The position numbers were made by a program, and so were the translations under genes. This document shows positions 36,689-46,940 of a stretch of DNA of 64,000 nt, one piece after another. The notes under the pieces are model-generated. The model saw only the letters and a list, made by a program, of their open reading frames with translations, did not search any database and was not told the origin of the DNA. This DNA comes from Scytonema tolypothrichoides VB-61278 (lineage in GTDB: Bacteria; Cyanobacteriota; Cyanobacteriia; Cyanobacteriales; Nostocaceae): positions 215,254-279,253 of the forward strand of contig NZ_JXCA02000022.1 of assembly GCF_000828085.3 (NCBI RefSeq). Reading direction: 5' to 3'. Within the stretch, counting starts at the first letter, position 1, and each line of letters opens with the position of its first letter.

Positions 36689-36787
36689 CAGTTATCAGTT
36701 ACCAGTTACCAGTTACCAGTTATCAGTTATCAAGTACCACTCGTATCAGTTATTCACTGTTCACTGTTCACTGTTCACTGTTCAATG
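36689..36787. repeat. Two adjacent heptanucleotide tandem repeats before ndhI
   Basis: CAGTTAT/CAGTTAC units (36689-36730, six in row) then TTCACTG units (36753-36780, four in row, plus TTCAATG). The second series abuts the ndhA stop codon. Confidence 0.9.
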
Positions 36788-36788
36788 A

Positions 36789-37907
36789 CTAACCACCAAA
36801 GGCAAAGGGAAAGGCAAGTTTCAGGGCTGCAGTGAGTAGCAAGTTAACCAAACCAACAGGCAGCAAGAACTTCCATCCTAAATCTAGCAATTGGTCAATA
36901 CGAACGCGTGGTACTGTCCAGCGCAATAGGATTGCCAGAAAGACCAGGAAGTATGCTTTCAGTACAGTCATGGTGATTCCCAAGGAAGCAGTTACAACCT
37001 GCAACACGGGATTTGTTTCACTGACTCCCAAAGTGCTTGCTATCAGGTTAATGGGAATCGGAAAATCCCAACCACCCAGATACAACACTGATACTAGCAG
37101 GGCAGAAAGGACTAGGTTAACGTAGGAACTCAGGTAGAAAAGAGCGAATTTCATACCAGAGTATTCAGTCTGATAACCAGCAACCAATTCTTCTTCCGCT
37201 TCAGGTAAGTCGAAGGGTAATCGTTCGCATTCGGCTAGGGCTGCTATCCAAAAGATGATAAACCCGGCTGGTTGACGCCATACGTTCCAGCCAAGAATGC
37301 CATAACCAGATTGCTGTTCCACAATGTCGATGGTGCTGAGGCTATTGGACATCATGGCGATCGCCAGCACCGCAAGTGCCAACGGAATTTCATAGCTAAT
37401 TGACTGCGCTGCTGCCCGCAACCCTCCCAGGAGAGAGTATTTGTTGTTGGATGCATAACCAGCCATCAACAAGCCAATAGGCTGAATGCTAGACAAAGCA
37501 ATCCACAAGAACACACCCATTCCAACGTCTGTTATCACCAGATTCTGTCCAAACGGCACAATCAGATAGGACAGAAACACTGGCAGAACAACGATGATTG
37601 GACCAAGGGTAAACAGTAAGGCGTCAGACTTCGCTGGCACCACATCTTCTTTGAAAACAAGCTTGAGACCATCCGCTACGGGAGCTAGCAAACCTAAAGG
37701 ACCAATATATTCAGGACCAATCCGCTGCTGTGCGGCGGCGGAAATTTTCCGCTCTAACCAAACGCAGGTTAGCACACCGACTGTAGCACCAATAATCATT
37801 AGTATCATCGGCACTGGCATCCAAATTGACTTGGCTGCACCAGCGCTTAGTCCCAAATCCATGAGGGATTTTATAAAAGTTCCTTGCAGATCAATTCCTG
37901 AATTCAT
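36789..37907 (-). CDS. ndhA: NAD(P)H-quinone oxidoreductase subunit 1
   Basis: A 372-residue NuoH/NdhA subunit with eight or nine TMs. Family motifs present: [58 protein letters not shown], and [16 protein letters not shown]. It contacts the quinone site. First gene of ndhA-I-G-E. Upstream 530 bp are intergenic and repeat-rich. Confidence 0.96.
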   Translation of the reverse strand: MNSGIDLQGTFIKSLMDLGLSAGAAKSIWMPVPMILMIIGATVGVLTCVWLERKISAAAQQRIGPEYIGPLGLLAPVADGLKLVFKEDVVPAKSDALLFTLGPIIVVLPVFLSYLIVPFGQNLVITDVGMGVFLWIALSSIQPIGLLMAGYASNNKYSLLGGLRAAAQSISYEIPLALAVLAIAMMSNSLSTIDIVEQQSGYGILGWNVWRQPAGFIIFWIAALAECERLPFDLPEAEEELVAGYQTEYSGMKFALFYLSSYVNLVLSALLVSVLYLGGWDFPIPINLIASTLGVSETNPVLQVVTASLGITMTVLKAYFLVFLAILLRWTVPRVRIDQLLDLGWKFLLPVGLVNLLLTAALKLAFPFAFGG

Positions 37908-38439
37908 GTCTTTTGCTCTTCAAGTCCTTTAGATCATTGTCCTTTACAACTATCCACACTTGTTAATAACTGTAAATTCGCTCATTAAGATTTCTGCCTA
38001 AATCATGCAAAATTTAAGATTTTTTGCAATTCCCATGCCTAGTATATCGTTGGATGGTTTTCGCCCCTTTACCCACACGAGAATTTCTACTTATGGTTAA
38101 GATTGAGATTTATGAAGAAAACCCCTAGTCGTGGGTAGAGAGCGTTTGCGCAGCGCCCCCTCCGGGGCTAGCGAGTATCGGGGGAGCAAGGGGAGATCAG
38201 AATTTCTCTTTTGCAGCGAATGCGTGAATTGTCTTATCCCCTCATCCAATACGGTTCGGATAAGAAATTTGCTCCTCTTGGCTTGCAGGGGGGCAACAGG
38301 AGCCCAGGAGCAGGGGAGAAAAGAGTTAACGCCCATTGATTCTTCTTCTCCTCTGCCCCCCAGCCCCTCTGCTCCCCTGCTGCCTCAACTCAAAGATGTC
38401 TTAACCGAACGATATTGTGCCCTCATCCCCCTGATCACT
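37908..38439. repeat. Repeat-rich intergenic region between ndhA and citrate synthase
   Basis: No gene supported. Contains GC-rich repeat words at 38130-38200 (GCAGCGCCCCCTCCGGGGC) and a pyrimidine-rich series at 38280-38395 (CCCCTCTGCTCCCCTGC), a low-complexity type seen around several genes here. Confidence 0.6.
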
Positions 38440-39576
38440 CTACCGCTGGTCGATGGGGATATAAGAAACGTCGTGCTTACCGTCGTAAACCTGGGTTGGA
38501 CGGAAAATCCGGTTTTCTTCTAGCTGTTCTTTCCAATGTGCCAACCAACCAGCTACACGGGCGATCGCAAATATTGGCGTAAACAGATCTGTAGGAATTC
38601 CCAACTTTCTATACACCAAACCGGAATAAAAGTCAACATTGGGATAAATTCCTTTGTGACCGAGTTTTTCCTCGACCACCCTTTCCATTTCTACGGCAAT
38701 GTCATAATACTTGTCATGCCCAAACTTGGTAAACAGCTGTTCTGCCAAGTTCTGTAAAATGGTGGCGCGTGGATCTTTCACTTTGTACACACGATGTCCA
38801 AAGCCCATAATTTTGGCTTTGCGTTCCAGACGATCCTCTATGTAGGGACGTACATTTTCTACAGAGCCAATGTCTTCCAACATCTCAACGACTTCTTCAT
38901 TCGCTCCACCATGTAGCGGTCCTCCTAACGTTCCCACCGCACTAGCTACCACTGCGTATGGATCAGTTAGAGTAGACGCTGTTACCCTTGCACTAAAGGT
39001 GGAGGCGTTCATCGTGTGTTCAGCATGAAGTATCAAACAGATATCAAAAATCCGCGCCGCCAATGGATCAGGTTGTTTCTCATTGAGCATGTATAGAAAG
39101 TTAGCAGAATAGTCCAAGTCTTCATGCGGACGTATTGCATCATTTCCATTTCGCATTAATTGGAACGCCGCCACCATTGTTGGAATCTTTGCTATGAGGC
39201 GAACGACAGCATCCCGAATGTAAACAGGATTATTCAAGTCACGACGCGAATAAAACAATCCTAATGCTGCAGCAGAGGCTTGAAGCGCATCCATAGGATG
39301 ACCGCTTTCTGGAAAGCATTTCATCATATCGCAAATGTGATATTTAATTCGCCTGTGAGAGCGAACTTCATCCTCAAATGCTGCCAGTTCTTTCGATGTG
39401 GGCAACTCACCCCAAATTAGCAGATAAGCAGTTTCCAAAAATGTACTTTTCTCTGCTAGTTCCTCAATCCGGATGCCACGATATTCTAGTATTCCCTTTT
39501 GCCCGTCAACATTGCTAATACTGGATTGGGCGGCGGGAATGCCATCCAAACCAGGCTTATATTCGCACACCATCAT
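38440..39576 (-). CDS. gltA: Citrate synthase
   Basis: A 378-residue enzyme joining acetyl-CoA and oxaloacetate. Catalytic His residues lie in LHAEHTMNASTFSARV and GGPLHGGANEEV, and the active Asp region in YPNVDFYSGLVYRKLGI; MGFGHRVYKVKDPRA is also a family block. Short bacterial type. Initiates at one of two adjacent ATGs. Same strand as the ndh operon but separated by 530 bp, so probably its own unit. Confidence 0.95.
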   Translation of the reverse strand: MMVCEYKPGLDGIPAAQSSISNVDGQKGILEYRGIRIEELAEKSTFLETAYLLIWGELPTSKELAAFEDEVRSHRRIKYHICDMMKCFPESGHPMDALQASAAALGLFYSRRDLNNPVYIRDAVVRLIAKIPTMVAAFQLMRNGNDAIRPHEDLDYSANFLYMLNEKQPDPLAARIFDICLILHAEHTMNASTFSARVTASTLTDPYAVVASAVGTLGGPLHGGANEEVVEMLEDIGSVENVRPYIEDRLERKAKIMGFGHRVYKVKDPRATILQNLAEQLFTKFGHDKYYDIAVEMERVVEEKLGHKGIYPNVDFYSGLVYRKLGIPTDLFTPIFAIARVAGWLAHWKEQLEENRIFRPTQVYDGKHDVSYIPIDQR

Positions 39577-39691
39577 GGCAACACCATCTGCTTTTTTTTG
39601 AAAGATTTTTTCAGGCTAACTTACCAGAAATTGTTATCACCATAACAGTATCCGTTCTCCTAAAAATTCTTTCAGAAACGTTACTCTACTG

Positions 39692-40186
39692 TTAGAGCAA
39701 GTACTTGGGTGGCGTCAACCAAAACATCTGACTACGACCCAGAGGGGAGCCTTTTTCTGGTAGTTTTACCCCAATCATACCCGCTTTTTTCAAAACTAAC
39801 CTTGCTTTTGCTTGTCCCCACAAAAGAATTTCTGCCCAAGCGCTCAAAGAAGGTTCATGTCCAACCAAAGCAAGTTGCGTTTGGGGTGAATAATTTTTTG
39901 GACTCAACCAGTCCACAACCCAACTTTCAATACCACCATCTGGCGCAAGATAGGAACATTCCTCTACCTTGGAACTCAGTCCTGCTGCTATAAGAATTTC
40001 TGCTGTTTGGCGAGCTCGTATTAAGGGACTGGTTGCAATCAAATCAAAATGCAAGCCCAGCTTTCGGAATCGCTGGGCTACTTTCTCCGTTTTTTCCCGA
40101 CCTTCTTTTGTCAGTGAGCGTTCCTCGTCTTTGAGATCTGGTCGCCTTTCTTCAGCAATACCATGACGGATTAAATACAGTTCCAC
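39692..40186 (-). CDS. sixA: Phosphohistidine phosphatase SixA
   Basis: A 164-residue histidine phosphatase. The N-terminal LYLIRHGIAEERRPD carries the catalytic RHG; SPLIRARQTAEIL and ALVGHEPSLSAWAE hold the other Arg and His of the active site. SixA removes phosphate from histidine phosphotransfer domains; targets here are unknown. Confidence 0.92.
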   Translation of the reverse strand: MELYLIRHGIAEERRPDLKDEERSLTKEGREKTEKVAQRFRKLGLHFDLIATSPLIRARQTAEILIAAGLSSKVEECSYLAPDGGIESWVVDWLSPKNYSPQTQLALVGHEPSLSAWAEILLWGQAKARLVLKKAGMIGVKLPEKGSPLGRSQMFWLTPPKYLL

Positions 40187-40340
40187 GGCGAAATATCCTT
40201 TGTGAGCGTAAGCTCTTTGGAGGGAGCGAGTGCTAAGAAAGCGCTCGTCGATGCAAGTATTATTTTACCGACAGATTGGAGGAAATACTTTAGAGATTTT
40301 TAGTCCTTAGTCCTTTGTCTTTGGTAACTAAGGACTAAGG

Positions 40341-40432
40341 AACGGCAGGTGCTCATGGGGAGCCAGTGCGTTGCGCGGGTTCCCCCGACGGTGCGACCTG
40401 GCGTGGAAACCCCCAAGACCGCACTGCCTCCT
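40341..40432. repeat. 92-bp palindromic interspersed repeat (copy A)
   Basis: Starts AACGGCAGGTGCTCATGGGG and ends ACCGCACTGCCTCCT. Nearly identical in sequence and length to 50525-50616. Internal arms GCCAG/CTGGC and GGGTT/ACCCC-like blocks can form a branched hairpin. Confidence 0.9.
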
Positions 40433-40439
40433 GATGATT

Positions 40440-41723
40440 CTACTCCGACTGTATTGGATTATCTTTCGGATTCACTAATCTTAGGAGCTTCTGCTTAATC
40501 TGAGAATCGAAAACTTCCCATTTCATCTTCGCATAAGCAGAATTTTCATTACCTCCAGATAAGAAACCCATCGGAATTTCAAACCCACCTGCGCTTGTCC
40601 GTCCACCACCAAAAAAGCGTCCGCTGCTATCTTGACCGAAGGCTTCTTTAATAAACTCATCGGGGTCCAGGGTTAGTTTGGTTGTTCTTAGGGAACCAAT
40701 CACCACCTCTAGTTCTTCATCTTCATCGTGAACAATACCGTACACCAAAGCTGTGTGGACGTTTTCTTCTGTCACAATAAAATCTGCCGCTTGGGGAATC
40801 GCATCGCGGTCATCGTAGCGTAAGTAACCAACACCAGCAATAGAAAAGTTATTTTGCACGATGCGGTTTTTGAGCGATCGCTCTATAACATCCATCACTC
40901 GCTTAGAACGATTCGCCTGTAGAATTGCGTTCAGCAACTGGGCGTCATAAAATTTGCTCAAATACGCTGCTGCCATAAAATCTTCTTCCTGTGCTTGCAT
41001 CAGTCTATTAGTATCCGATCGCAAGCCATGCATCAAGGCAGTGGCACATTTTACGTGTTGATTTATGCTGCTATCTAGAGTCAGTAGCCCGTACTGTAGG
41101 TATTGAGTGAAAATCGTTGCTGTTGCTCGTACAGAGGGACGAACATCAAAAAATTCTGATTTGATGTCACTTTGTAAACTGTGGTGGTCAATAACCGCCA
41201 CTATTGGTATCCCTACCTCTTGCACAATGGGTACTAACTGAGAAGTCGTTCCTTGGTTATCTATGAGGACAAAACCTTGGTAGGAAGATAAGTCCTTGCT
41301 TTTGAGTGTTTGTACTGTCCAACGCTGCGCGGGTAACCCTGTCAGCTTGACCAAAGCAATATTTTCTTGGTGGCTCAAAGCACCAGCGTAAATGATGTCA
41401 CATTTTATGTCGTATTGCTGAGCTATGAGCTGGTAAGCCCAAGCACACGATAAAGCATCAGGATCAGGAAAATCTTGAAGAATAACTAACTGACGTTCTT
41501 GTTTATGTGCAAGAAACGTGTTGTGCAGCTCTTCTGATTTCTGATTTACCAATGAATTGTTACGCAGACCCAGAAAATGACCCTCGCCTGCCAATGCTGT
41601 ACCTGAGTGCCTAGTGAGTGGAACTTCTACTAAATCTTTGCTGTCTATTTCAAAATCATCTGGAGTAGGATCACCCGTCAATGGCAAACTCGAAATCTGA
41701 GTCACAGAAGAATTAAAGTGCAT
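40440..41723 (-). CDS. DHH-family phosphoesterase
   Basis: About 427 residues with an N-terminal DHH domain (LVILQDFPDPDALSCAWAYQ, VLIDNQGTTSQ, AVIDHHSLQSD) and C-terminal DHHA1 region ending FFGGGRTSAGGFEIPMG. DHH enzymes cleave nanoRNA or pAp (NrnA-like) using two metals. The first 35 residues are a cyanobacterial extension. Start uncertain: the frame opens with TTG/ATG at 41765/41762, but no ribosome site precedes them, so I use ATG at 41721-41723. Confidence 0.85.
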   Translation of the reverse strand: MHFNSSVTQISSLPLTGDPTPDDFEIDSKDLVEVPLTRHSGTALAGEGHFLGLRNNSLVNQKSEELHNTFLAHKQERQLVILQDFPDPDALSCAWAYQLIAQQYDIKCDIIYAGALSHQENIALVKLTGLPAQRWTVQTLKSKDLSSYQGFVLIDNQGTTSQLVPIVQEVGIPIVAVIDHHSLQSDIKSEFFDVRPSVRATATIFTQYLQYGLLTLDSSINQHVKCATALMHGLRSDTNRLMQAQEEDFMAAAYLSKFYDAQLLNAILQANRSKRVMDVIERSLKNRIVQNNFSIAGVGYLRYDDRDAIPQAADFIVTEENVHTALVYGIVHDEDEELEVVIGSLRTTKLTLDPDEFIKEAFGQDSSGRFFGGGRTSAGGFEIPMGFLSGGNENSAYAKMKWEVFDSQIKQKLLRLVNPKDNPIQSE

Positions 41724-42138
41724 ACGAAACGTTTTTATAAGTGTGAGGCTCCTTTTTTTCATCAAGAGATACTACAGTTTGTATTTCAACACTTCAGCCA
41801 CACATTACGATCTTTGCAAAAATATCAGAGCATGACATATTATCTCTGAGCCTCTTTTTTTGTCAAGAACTTATTGTTGCTAATTTGCCAGGAAAACGCC
41901 TTTAGTACCTACCCCTGATCTTTTGGTAGATTTAGAAGGCACCCTGTTGTTTTTGGCGTTAGTATGTGTTATACTAGCAAAAGTGCTCTCGATGGATACG
42001 CAGAATGGCTGTCTCCTCCATCAGCTTTTTCGGTTGTTGAAATCCATAAAGAGCCGTGAAGAAGCTAAAATTATCAAGCAAAGGCAAAAAAGCGAAAAAC
42101 TGACCACAGCCTGCCTTGTTCAGATTCAGCAGAAGGTG

Positions 42139-42636
42139 TCAGAGTCCAATTACGTATTTTTGCCATTCTTGGTGAGTGCCACTTTTCAAGTGTTTGGTCA
42201 CCTCAAAGTAGAGACTACTATAAGGTCGGCGTGGATTATGACGTAAGTTCATATGAGCTTCGTTGGGCGTACGATTACCCTTTTTGACATTGCAGCGGAC
42301 GCATGCTGTAACAATGTTTTCCCAGGTATCGCCGCCCCCACGCGATCGCGGAAAGACATGATCCAAAGTTAAATCATCCCCAGTGTAACCGCAATACTGA
42401 CAAGTGTGACCGTCGCGGTGTAGTATGTTCCGACGAGTCAAAGGAATTTCCTTATAGGGAACACGCACATAATGGCGTAACCTAATAACCGTCGGAAGTG
42501 GAAAGCCTAAGTAGAGTTGCTTGTTATTAAACTCAACTCTCTCTGCTTTGCCTTTAATCAGTAACACGACAGCTCGCCGCCAGCTCGTGATATTGAGCGG
42601 TTCGTAAGAGGCGTTTAGAACTAAAACCTTCCCCAT
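42139..42636 (-). CDS. HNH endonuclease, cyanobacterial conserved type
   Basis: A 165-residue protein: MGKVLVLNASYEPLNITSWR opening and HNH core CQYCGYTGDDLTLDHVFP to CVRCNVKKGNRTP, with two CxxC zinc pairs and His in LDHV. This single-copy-type gene is widespread in cyanobacteria with intact motif; the role is unknown, possibly DNA repair. Not associated with a restriction system here. Confidence 0.92.
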   Translation of the reverse strand: MGKVLVLNASYEPLNITSWRRAVVLLIKGKAERVEFNNKQLYLGFPLPTVIRLRHYVRVPYKEIPLTRRNILHRDGHTCQYCGYTGDDLTLDHVFPRSRGGGDTWENIVTACVRCNVKKGNRTPNEAHMNLRHNPRRPYSSLYFEVTKHLKSGTHQEWQKYVIGL

Positions 42637-42972
42637 TGATTAGCGCTCAAGCTATTATTTTTACATATATTAACACAATTCTATTCTGCTTTGGTGATGA
42701 AAAAAAATTATACTATTCCAGTTCTTAAAATTAAGAATTGTAAAAAGTCAAGGCTTAAAAGTGAGCCAGTGCGGTGGACGGGTTCCCCGGCATAAAGCAA
42801 CTGGCGAACCCGTAAGGGTCAAGATCTAAAAATTATTCTGCAATCTTTCCCACTCTTTGTTCATAATCTTGTTCTAATTCCAAAATCAATTGATCATGAT
42901 TAGGCTTATAGCAGAAAGTAATAATCTAAATAATTTAGAAGCCAAACAGTGGTGTGATAGGAGTCATTGAAA
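42637..42972. repeat. Intergenic region with a palindromic repeat
   Basis: Contains a GC-rich repeat at about 42761-42824 (GTGAGCCAGTGCGGTGGACG to GGCGAACCCGTAAGGG). AGGAG at 42959-42963 is the alr ribosome site. No other feature. Confidence 0.6.
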
Positions 42973-44160
42973 ATGTTGAGTCATGAGCCAAAAAGCAGTG
43001 TAACCTCTGATCAGCAGTGGGATACTTACCCTTGGTTGTCCCAACGTGCCTGGGTGGAAATTAATTTGTCAGCATTGTCATACAACGTCAAGCAGCTTTT
43101 AAGGATACTATCACCGCACACCCAACTCATGGCGGTGGTAAAAGCAGATGCTTATGGACATGGAGCAGTTACAGTCGCCCAAACTGTGTTAGAATCGGGA
43201 GCCAGCTGGTTAGGAGTCGCTACAGTTCCCGAAGGAATTCAATTGCGAGAAGCAGGAATTAAAGCTCCAATTTTGATACTAGGTGCAACCCATACCCCAG
43301 AGCAAATTCATGCGATCGTTCAATGGAAACTTCAACCAACACTAATATCTGCCAAACAAGCTTTAGTCTTTTCCAATACTCTAGAAGCCATCAATTGTAA
43401 GACTCCACTCCCTGTACACGTTAAATTAGATACGGGAATGTCCAGATTAGGAACAAATTGGCAGGAGGCAGCTGAGTTTGTTCAGCTTGTGCAGGGGTTA
43501 CCTCATGTGACTATCGCTAGTATATATTCTCACTTAGCAACGGCAGATAGTCTTGATCCTACAACAATGAAACAACAGCAACAACGATTTGAGCAAGTCA
43601 TTGCGGAACTAAGAACAATAGGGATAGAACCGCCTTGTCTACATCTAGCAAATTCAGCTGCTACCTTGAGCGACAAAGCATTGCACTACGATATTGTGCG
43701 TGTGGGTTTAGCTGTATACGGACTCTACCCAGCTAATCATTTACGCTTAAACATAGACTTGAAACCGGTTTTACAAGTCTATGCACGAGTGACGCAAGTC
43801 AAAACCATTCCTCCTGGAACTGGCGTCAGCTACAGTCATCAATTTATAGCCTCAAATGAACTCCGCCTTGCTGTGGTAGGAATTGGTTACGCAGATGGAG
43901 TTCCTCGCAATCTTTCCAACAAAATGCAAGTGTTGATTCGCGGTCAACGGGTGCCGCAGATTGGCACAATTACAATGGATCAGTTGATGCTAGATGTGAG
44001 TGCATTGCCAGATGTGCAAGAAGGCGAAGTCGTCACCCTACTTGGAACAGAGGGAAAAGAACAAATTACTGCTGAAGATTGGGCAAATCAATTAAATACA
44101 ATTTCTTGGGAAATTCTCTGCGGGTTTAAGCACCGTTTACCTCGTGTTGCGGTGGCTTAG
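42973..44160 (+). CDS. alr: Alanine racemase
   Basis: A 395-residue PLP enzyme making D-alanine for peptidoglycan. PLP-binding Lys57 in AVVKADAYGHGAV; catalytic Tyr in GVSYSHQF; LDTGMSRLG and MDQLMLDVS are family blocks. Start ATG 42973, nine bases after AGGAG; a TTG two codons earlier is too close to that site. Transcribed toward the tRNA gene. Confidence 0.95.
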   Translation: MLSHEPKSSVTSDQQWDTYPWLSQRAWVEINLSALSYNVKQLLRILSPHTQLMAVVKADAYGHGAVTVAQTVLESGASWLGVATVPEGIQLREAGIKAPILILGATHTPEQIHAIVQWKLQPTLISAKQALVFSNTLEAINCKTPLPVHVKLDTGMSRLGTNWQEAAEFVQLVQGLPHVTIASIYSHLATADSLDPTTMKQQQQRFEQVIAELRTIGIEPPCLHLANSAATLSDKALHYDIVRVGLAVYGLYPANHLRLNIDLKPVLQVYARVTQVKTIPPGTGVSYSHQFIASNELRLAVVGIGYADGVPRNLSNKMQVLIRGQRVPQIGTITMDQLMLDVSALPDVQEGEVVTLLGTEGKEQITAEDWANQLNTISWEILCGFKHRLPRVAVA

Positions 44161-44245
44161 TCAAAGCTGATTATTGGTTCGTGGCTAGTGCTAAGTAGGT
44201 ACTCAAACAACTAACGATGAACCACTAATAACTAACCGTTAGATA

Positions 44246-44275
44246 TTGCAAGACATAATTCCGTTATGATATAAT
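44246..44275 (+). promoter_or_regulatory. Promoter of the tRNA-Leu gene
   Basis: TTGCAA, 18-bp spacer, TATAAT. The -10 box ends 11 bases before the mature tRNA start. Confidence 0.7.
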
Positions 44276-44286
44276 CATCTACTAAT

Positions 44287-44368
44287 GCGGATGTGGCGGA
44301 ATTGGCAGACGCGCTAGATTTAGGTTCTAGTGCCGCAAGGCGTGAAGGTTCAAGTCCTTTCATCCGCA
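44287..44368 (+). tRNA. trnL-UAG: tRNA-Leu (UAG)
   Basis: Acceptor arms GCGGATG/CATCCGC pair perfectly; D-loop GGCGGAATTGGCAGACGC, anticodon arm CTAGA-TTTAGGT-TCTAG with anticodon TAG, a long class II variable arm (TGCCGCAAGGCG), and T-arm GGTTCAAGTCC. The 82-nt length fits class II tRNA. CCA is not encoded. Confidence 0.95.
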
Positions 44369-45423
44369 CTATTAAAGAATAGTCATTAAGTGGTTATGTT
44401 GGCAGGTCTTTTTTGTCACCTGTGTAACGTGTGACTGTTAATTTTCCAACGCCCCTGATCAATTCAAAATTGATCAGGGGCATGGTTTTGTCGTTTTAAG
44501 GCTTGGCGAACGTAAGCCAAACCACGGTATCTTGTGGAGGAGATACATACAGTATTTGCCTCTATACACAAGGAATTTGTCCAAAAAGTGGGAAATGTGT
44601 AGACGGCTAACAGAGAATCATTAATTTATAAAAGTATAAAAATATGTAGTAGAAACAAAAGGTAGCAGAAGTTTTTTTTAGCTCTTTGTTTGAATACTAC
44701 AATTTTTCTTTAAAAAGTACTCGTCTAAAATGTATCTATTTGTCCTATCCAAAAAAGTTTTTCAGTAAAAATGGCTACAATGACACTTGAGACAACACAC
44801 TATATGCAACAGTCATTACAATTCTTTTCTCATTCTTAGTGTTAAGTTTTATCTCGTATTAATTAAAACTCTATAACTTTCAAAATCGTATTAATAATTT
44901 GATTGGCATATTTAACTTTTGGGGTATATAACAGACATTGGCACTATTCTGTCAGCCGGATACTTTATGTTAACTTTATACAGTGAACAAGTAAAAACAC
45001 TGTGGTTTTAGCAAAATTTACCTGAGATTTATCTCGCTTCCAAAAACCGTATTATACTTAAGTACGAGTACTAAAGATAGCAGGGTTCCTGTGGCAAGAA
45101 AAAGCAGTATTATCTCGGTTGCCATTAAACAAGGCTTACTTTGAGGTTATTTGCTTCATCTAGTCTTTACATTCTTTTTACTTGTTGTGTAAAGATGTCT
45201 GCTAATCTCAGTATAAGTTAGTAAATTTCACTGCAATTTGCGAGTTATCTGAGGTTTTTTCTATCTTAATAGAAGGGTGCTGCTGCTGAGTTTTCTCACA
45301 AATCTTAAGGCAAAACTTTTGTACTTTTCATAACAAAAGCTATGAACCGTTTCAACGGACTTGTGGAAAACCCTGCATAAATTTAGCTCACACTAGCAAG
45401 AATTTAGCCTGAGTAAAAGCAAA
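44369..45423. other. Long leader region upstream of the chemotaxis operon
   Basis: About 1 kb without a supported gene. It has a strong hairpin at 44451-44481 and a 22-codon frame from 44771. AT-rich sequence with T-runs suggests promoter DNA. The length fits a regulated operon with distant promoters. Confidence 0.5.
44451..44481 (+). terminator. Perfect 14-bp hairpin downstream of tRNA-Leu
   Basis: GCCCCTGATCAATT/AATTGATCAGGGGC with loop CAA, followed by ATGGTTTTGTCGTTTT. Probably ends the tRNA transcript. Confidence 0.75.
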
Positions 45424-46491
45424 ATGAGCACAACTCCTATAGGTAGCTACAAGTTTTTTCAGAAACTACATCCGCTATCTCTACTAGCACAATTAACAAG
45501 TCGGCGTGCTACAGGCTGCTTACAAGTATTTACAGAGTCAGCTTCTTGGTCAATCTATCTAGAAGACGGTAAACTAGTTTATGCCTCTTCAGATAAAATG
45601 TTTGAACGGCTTGAAAATCTTTTGGGGCGTTTGAGCCAGCAAACACACACTCTCAACAGTACATCTCTTATGCGTGTCAGACTGATATTTGACCAAAACA
45701 AAGATCATCAGTCAACACCGCAACCAGATTATCAGGCTATTTGCTGGTTAGTCAACGAAGAATACATCACTCCTCCTCAAGCTGCAGTCCTGATAAATGA
45801 ATTGGCAACAGAAGTACTGGAGTCATTTCTAATCATAAAACAAGGAAGCTATGAATTTAAGAGTGAAACTCCGTTAAATGAACTACCGAAGTTTTGTCGT
45901 TTGGACTTGCGATTACTTGTAGAAAATTGTCAAAAGCAGTTACGCCATCGCCAACAGACGCAATCAACCGTTGATACGCAGGTTACCTCTGGTTTTGTGT
46001 CTACCACTGAGGTTCCGGCAACGCGGCATCAAGTTACGCCAAGGGAAGAATTGCCAAAACAGAATAATTTTGATACTTCTGATCTTAATAGCAACAAAGA
46101 TTCTCACCAATCTCGTGAAAAAAGTGCATACACAGTTGCCTGTATAGATGACAGTCCAACAGTCTTAAATTCTATCAAGCACTTTTTGGATGAAAGTACA
46201 TTTTCAGTTGTGATGATCAGCGATCCGGTGAAAGCTTTGATGCAAATTCTCCGCAGCAAACCTGACTTAATTTTACTGGATGTAGAAATGCCAAATTTAG
46301 ATGGCTATGAGCTATGTTCTTTGTTGCGGAGGCATTCAGCTTTTAAGAATATCCCGATCATTATGGTGACTGGTAGAACAGGATTGATAGACAGAGCAAA
46401 AGCAAAAATGGTCAGAGCGTCCGGCTATTTGACTAAACCTTTTTCTCAATCAGATTTATTGAAAATGGTGTTTAAACATATTGATAATTGA
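45424..46491 (+). CDS. PatA/PixG/HmpA-type response regulator
   Basis: A 355-residue protein with an N-terminal PATAN (DUF4388-like) domain (about 1-185; LSLLAQLTSRRATGCLQVFT, SIYLEDGKLVYASS). A Gln/Ser-rich linker leads to a C-terminal receiver (about 236-355; VACIDDSPTVLNSIKHFL, phospho-acceptor Asp286 in LILLDVEMPNLDGYEL, Lys in TKPFS). This architecture is that of PatA, PixG and HmpA. Its place as the first gene before CheY-CheW-MCP-CheA indicates a motility/phototaxis regulator rather than heterocyst-pattern PatA. ATG is preceded by no strong ribosome site. Confidence 0.9.
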   Translation: MSTTPIGSYKFFQKLHPLSLLAQLTSRRATGCLQVFTESASWSIYLEDGKLVYASSDKMFERLENLLGRLSQQTHTLNSTSLMRVRLIFDQNKDHQSTPQPDYQAICWLVNEEYITPPQAAVLINELATEVLESFLIIKQGSYEFKSETPLNELPKFCRLDLRLLVENCQKQLRHRQQTQSTVDTQVTSGFVSTTEVPATRHQVTPREELPKQNNFDTSDLNSNKDSHQSREKSAYTVACIDDSPTVLNSIKHFLDESTFSVVMISDPVKALMQILRSKPDLILLDVEMPNLDGYELCSLLRRHSAFKNIPIIMVTGRTGLIDRAKAKMVRASGYLTKPFSQSDLLKMVFKHIDN

Positions 46492-46557
46492 GGTCAACAA
46501 AAAACAACAGTCACAACGTTTTTTAAAAGTCGATGTAGTGAGATAGGAGATGTAGAA

Positions 46558-46935
46558 GTGAGTATTACTTTGCTTGGTACAATTTTGATTGTCGAAGATT
46601 CTCTCAGTGAATTAGAACTGATGAGCCATTATCTCGTAGAAAGTGGTTATAACGTTATACAAGCCACGGGTGCAAAGGAAGCTTTAGAAAAAGCGCAATT
46701 ACAAAACCCAGACGTTATCGTCACCGATGTGGTTATGCCAGGAATGAGCGGTTTTGAGTTGTGTCGTTCTCTTAAGAGAAATCCGGTGACTCAAAAAGTG
46801 CCGATTGTTATTTGCAGTTCTAAAAATCAAGAGATTGACCGATTGTGGGCAATGAGACAAGGCGCTGATGCCTATGTCACAAAACCTTACACTCGGGATC
46901 AGCTCTTACGAGCTATTAAATCAGTGGTCATTTGA
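46558..46935 (+). CDS. CheY-like response regulator (PixH/HmpB type)
   Basis: A 125-residue single receiver domain. EDS acidic pair, phospho-acceptor Asp in VIVTDVVMPGMSG, Ser in VICSSKN, Lys in VTKPYT. GTG start with AGGAG eight bases upstream. Likely phosphorylated by the downstream hybrid CheA; output to type IV pili. Confidence 0.92.
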   Translation: MSITLLGTILIVEDSLSELELMSHYLVESGYNVIQATGAKEALEKAQLQNPDVIVTDVVMPGMSGFELCRSLKRNPVTQKVPIVICSSKNQEIDRLWAMRQGADAYVTKPYTRDQLLRAIKSVVI

Positions 46936-46940
46936 ATCAA

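Noticed and set aside
38097-38523. Frames on both strands before citrate synthase
   Set aside because: They translate GC-rich repeats and low-complexity CCCCTGCTCC-type DNA.
41923-42246. 107-codon plus-strand frame
   Set aside because: Its second half is antisense to the well-supported HNH nuclease gene; no family match.
44771-44839. 22-codon frame in the chemotaxis leader as a leader peptide
   Set aside because: No attenuator-like structure next to it and no ribosome site; chance is likely.
45424-46491. Calling this gene patA itself
   Set aside because: Domain order fits, but its position at the head of a CheY-CheW-MCP-CheA operon fits PixG/HmpA better.
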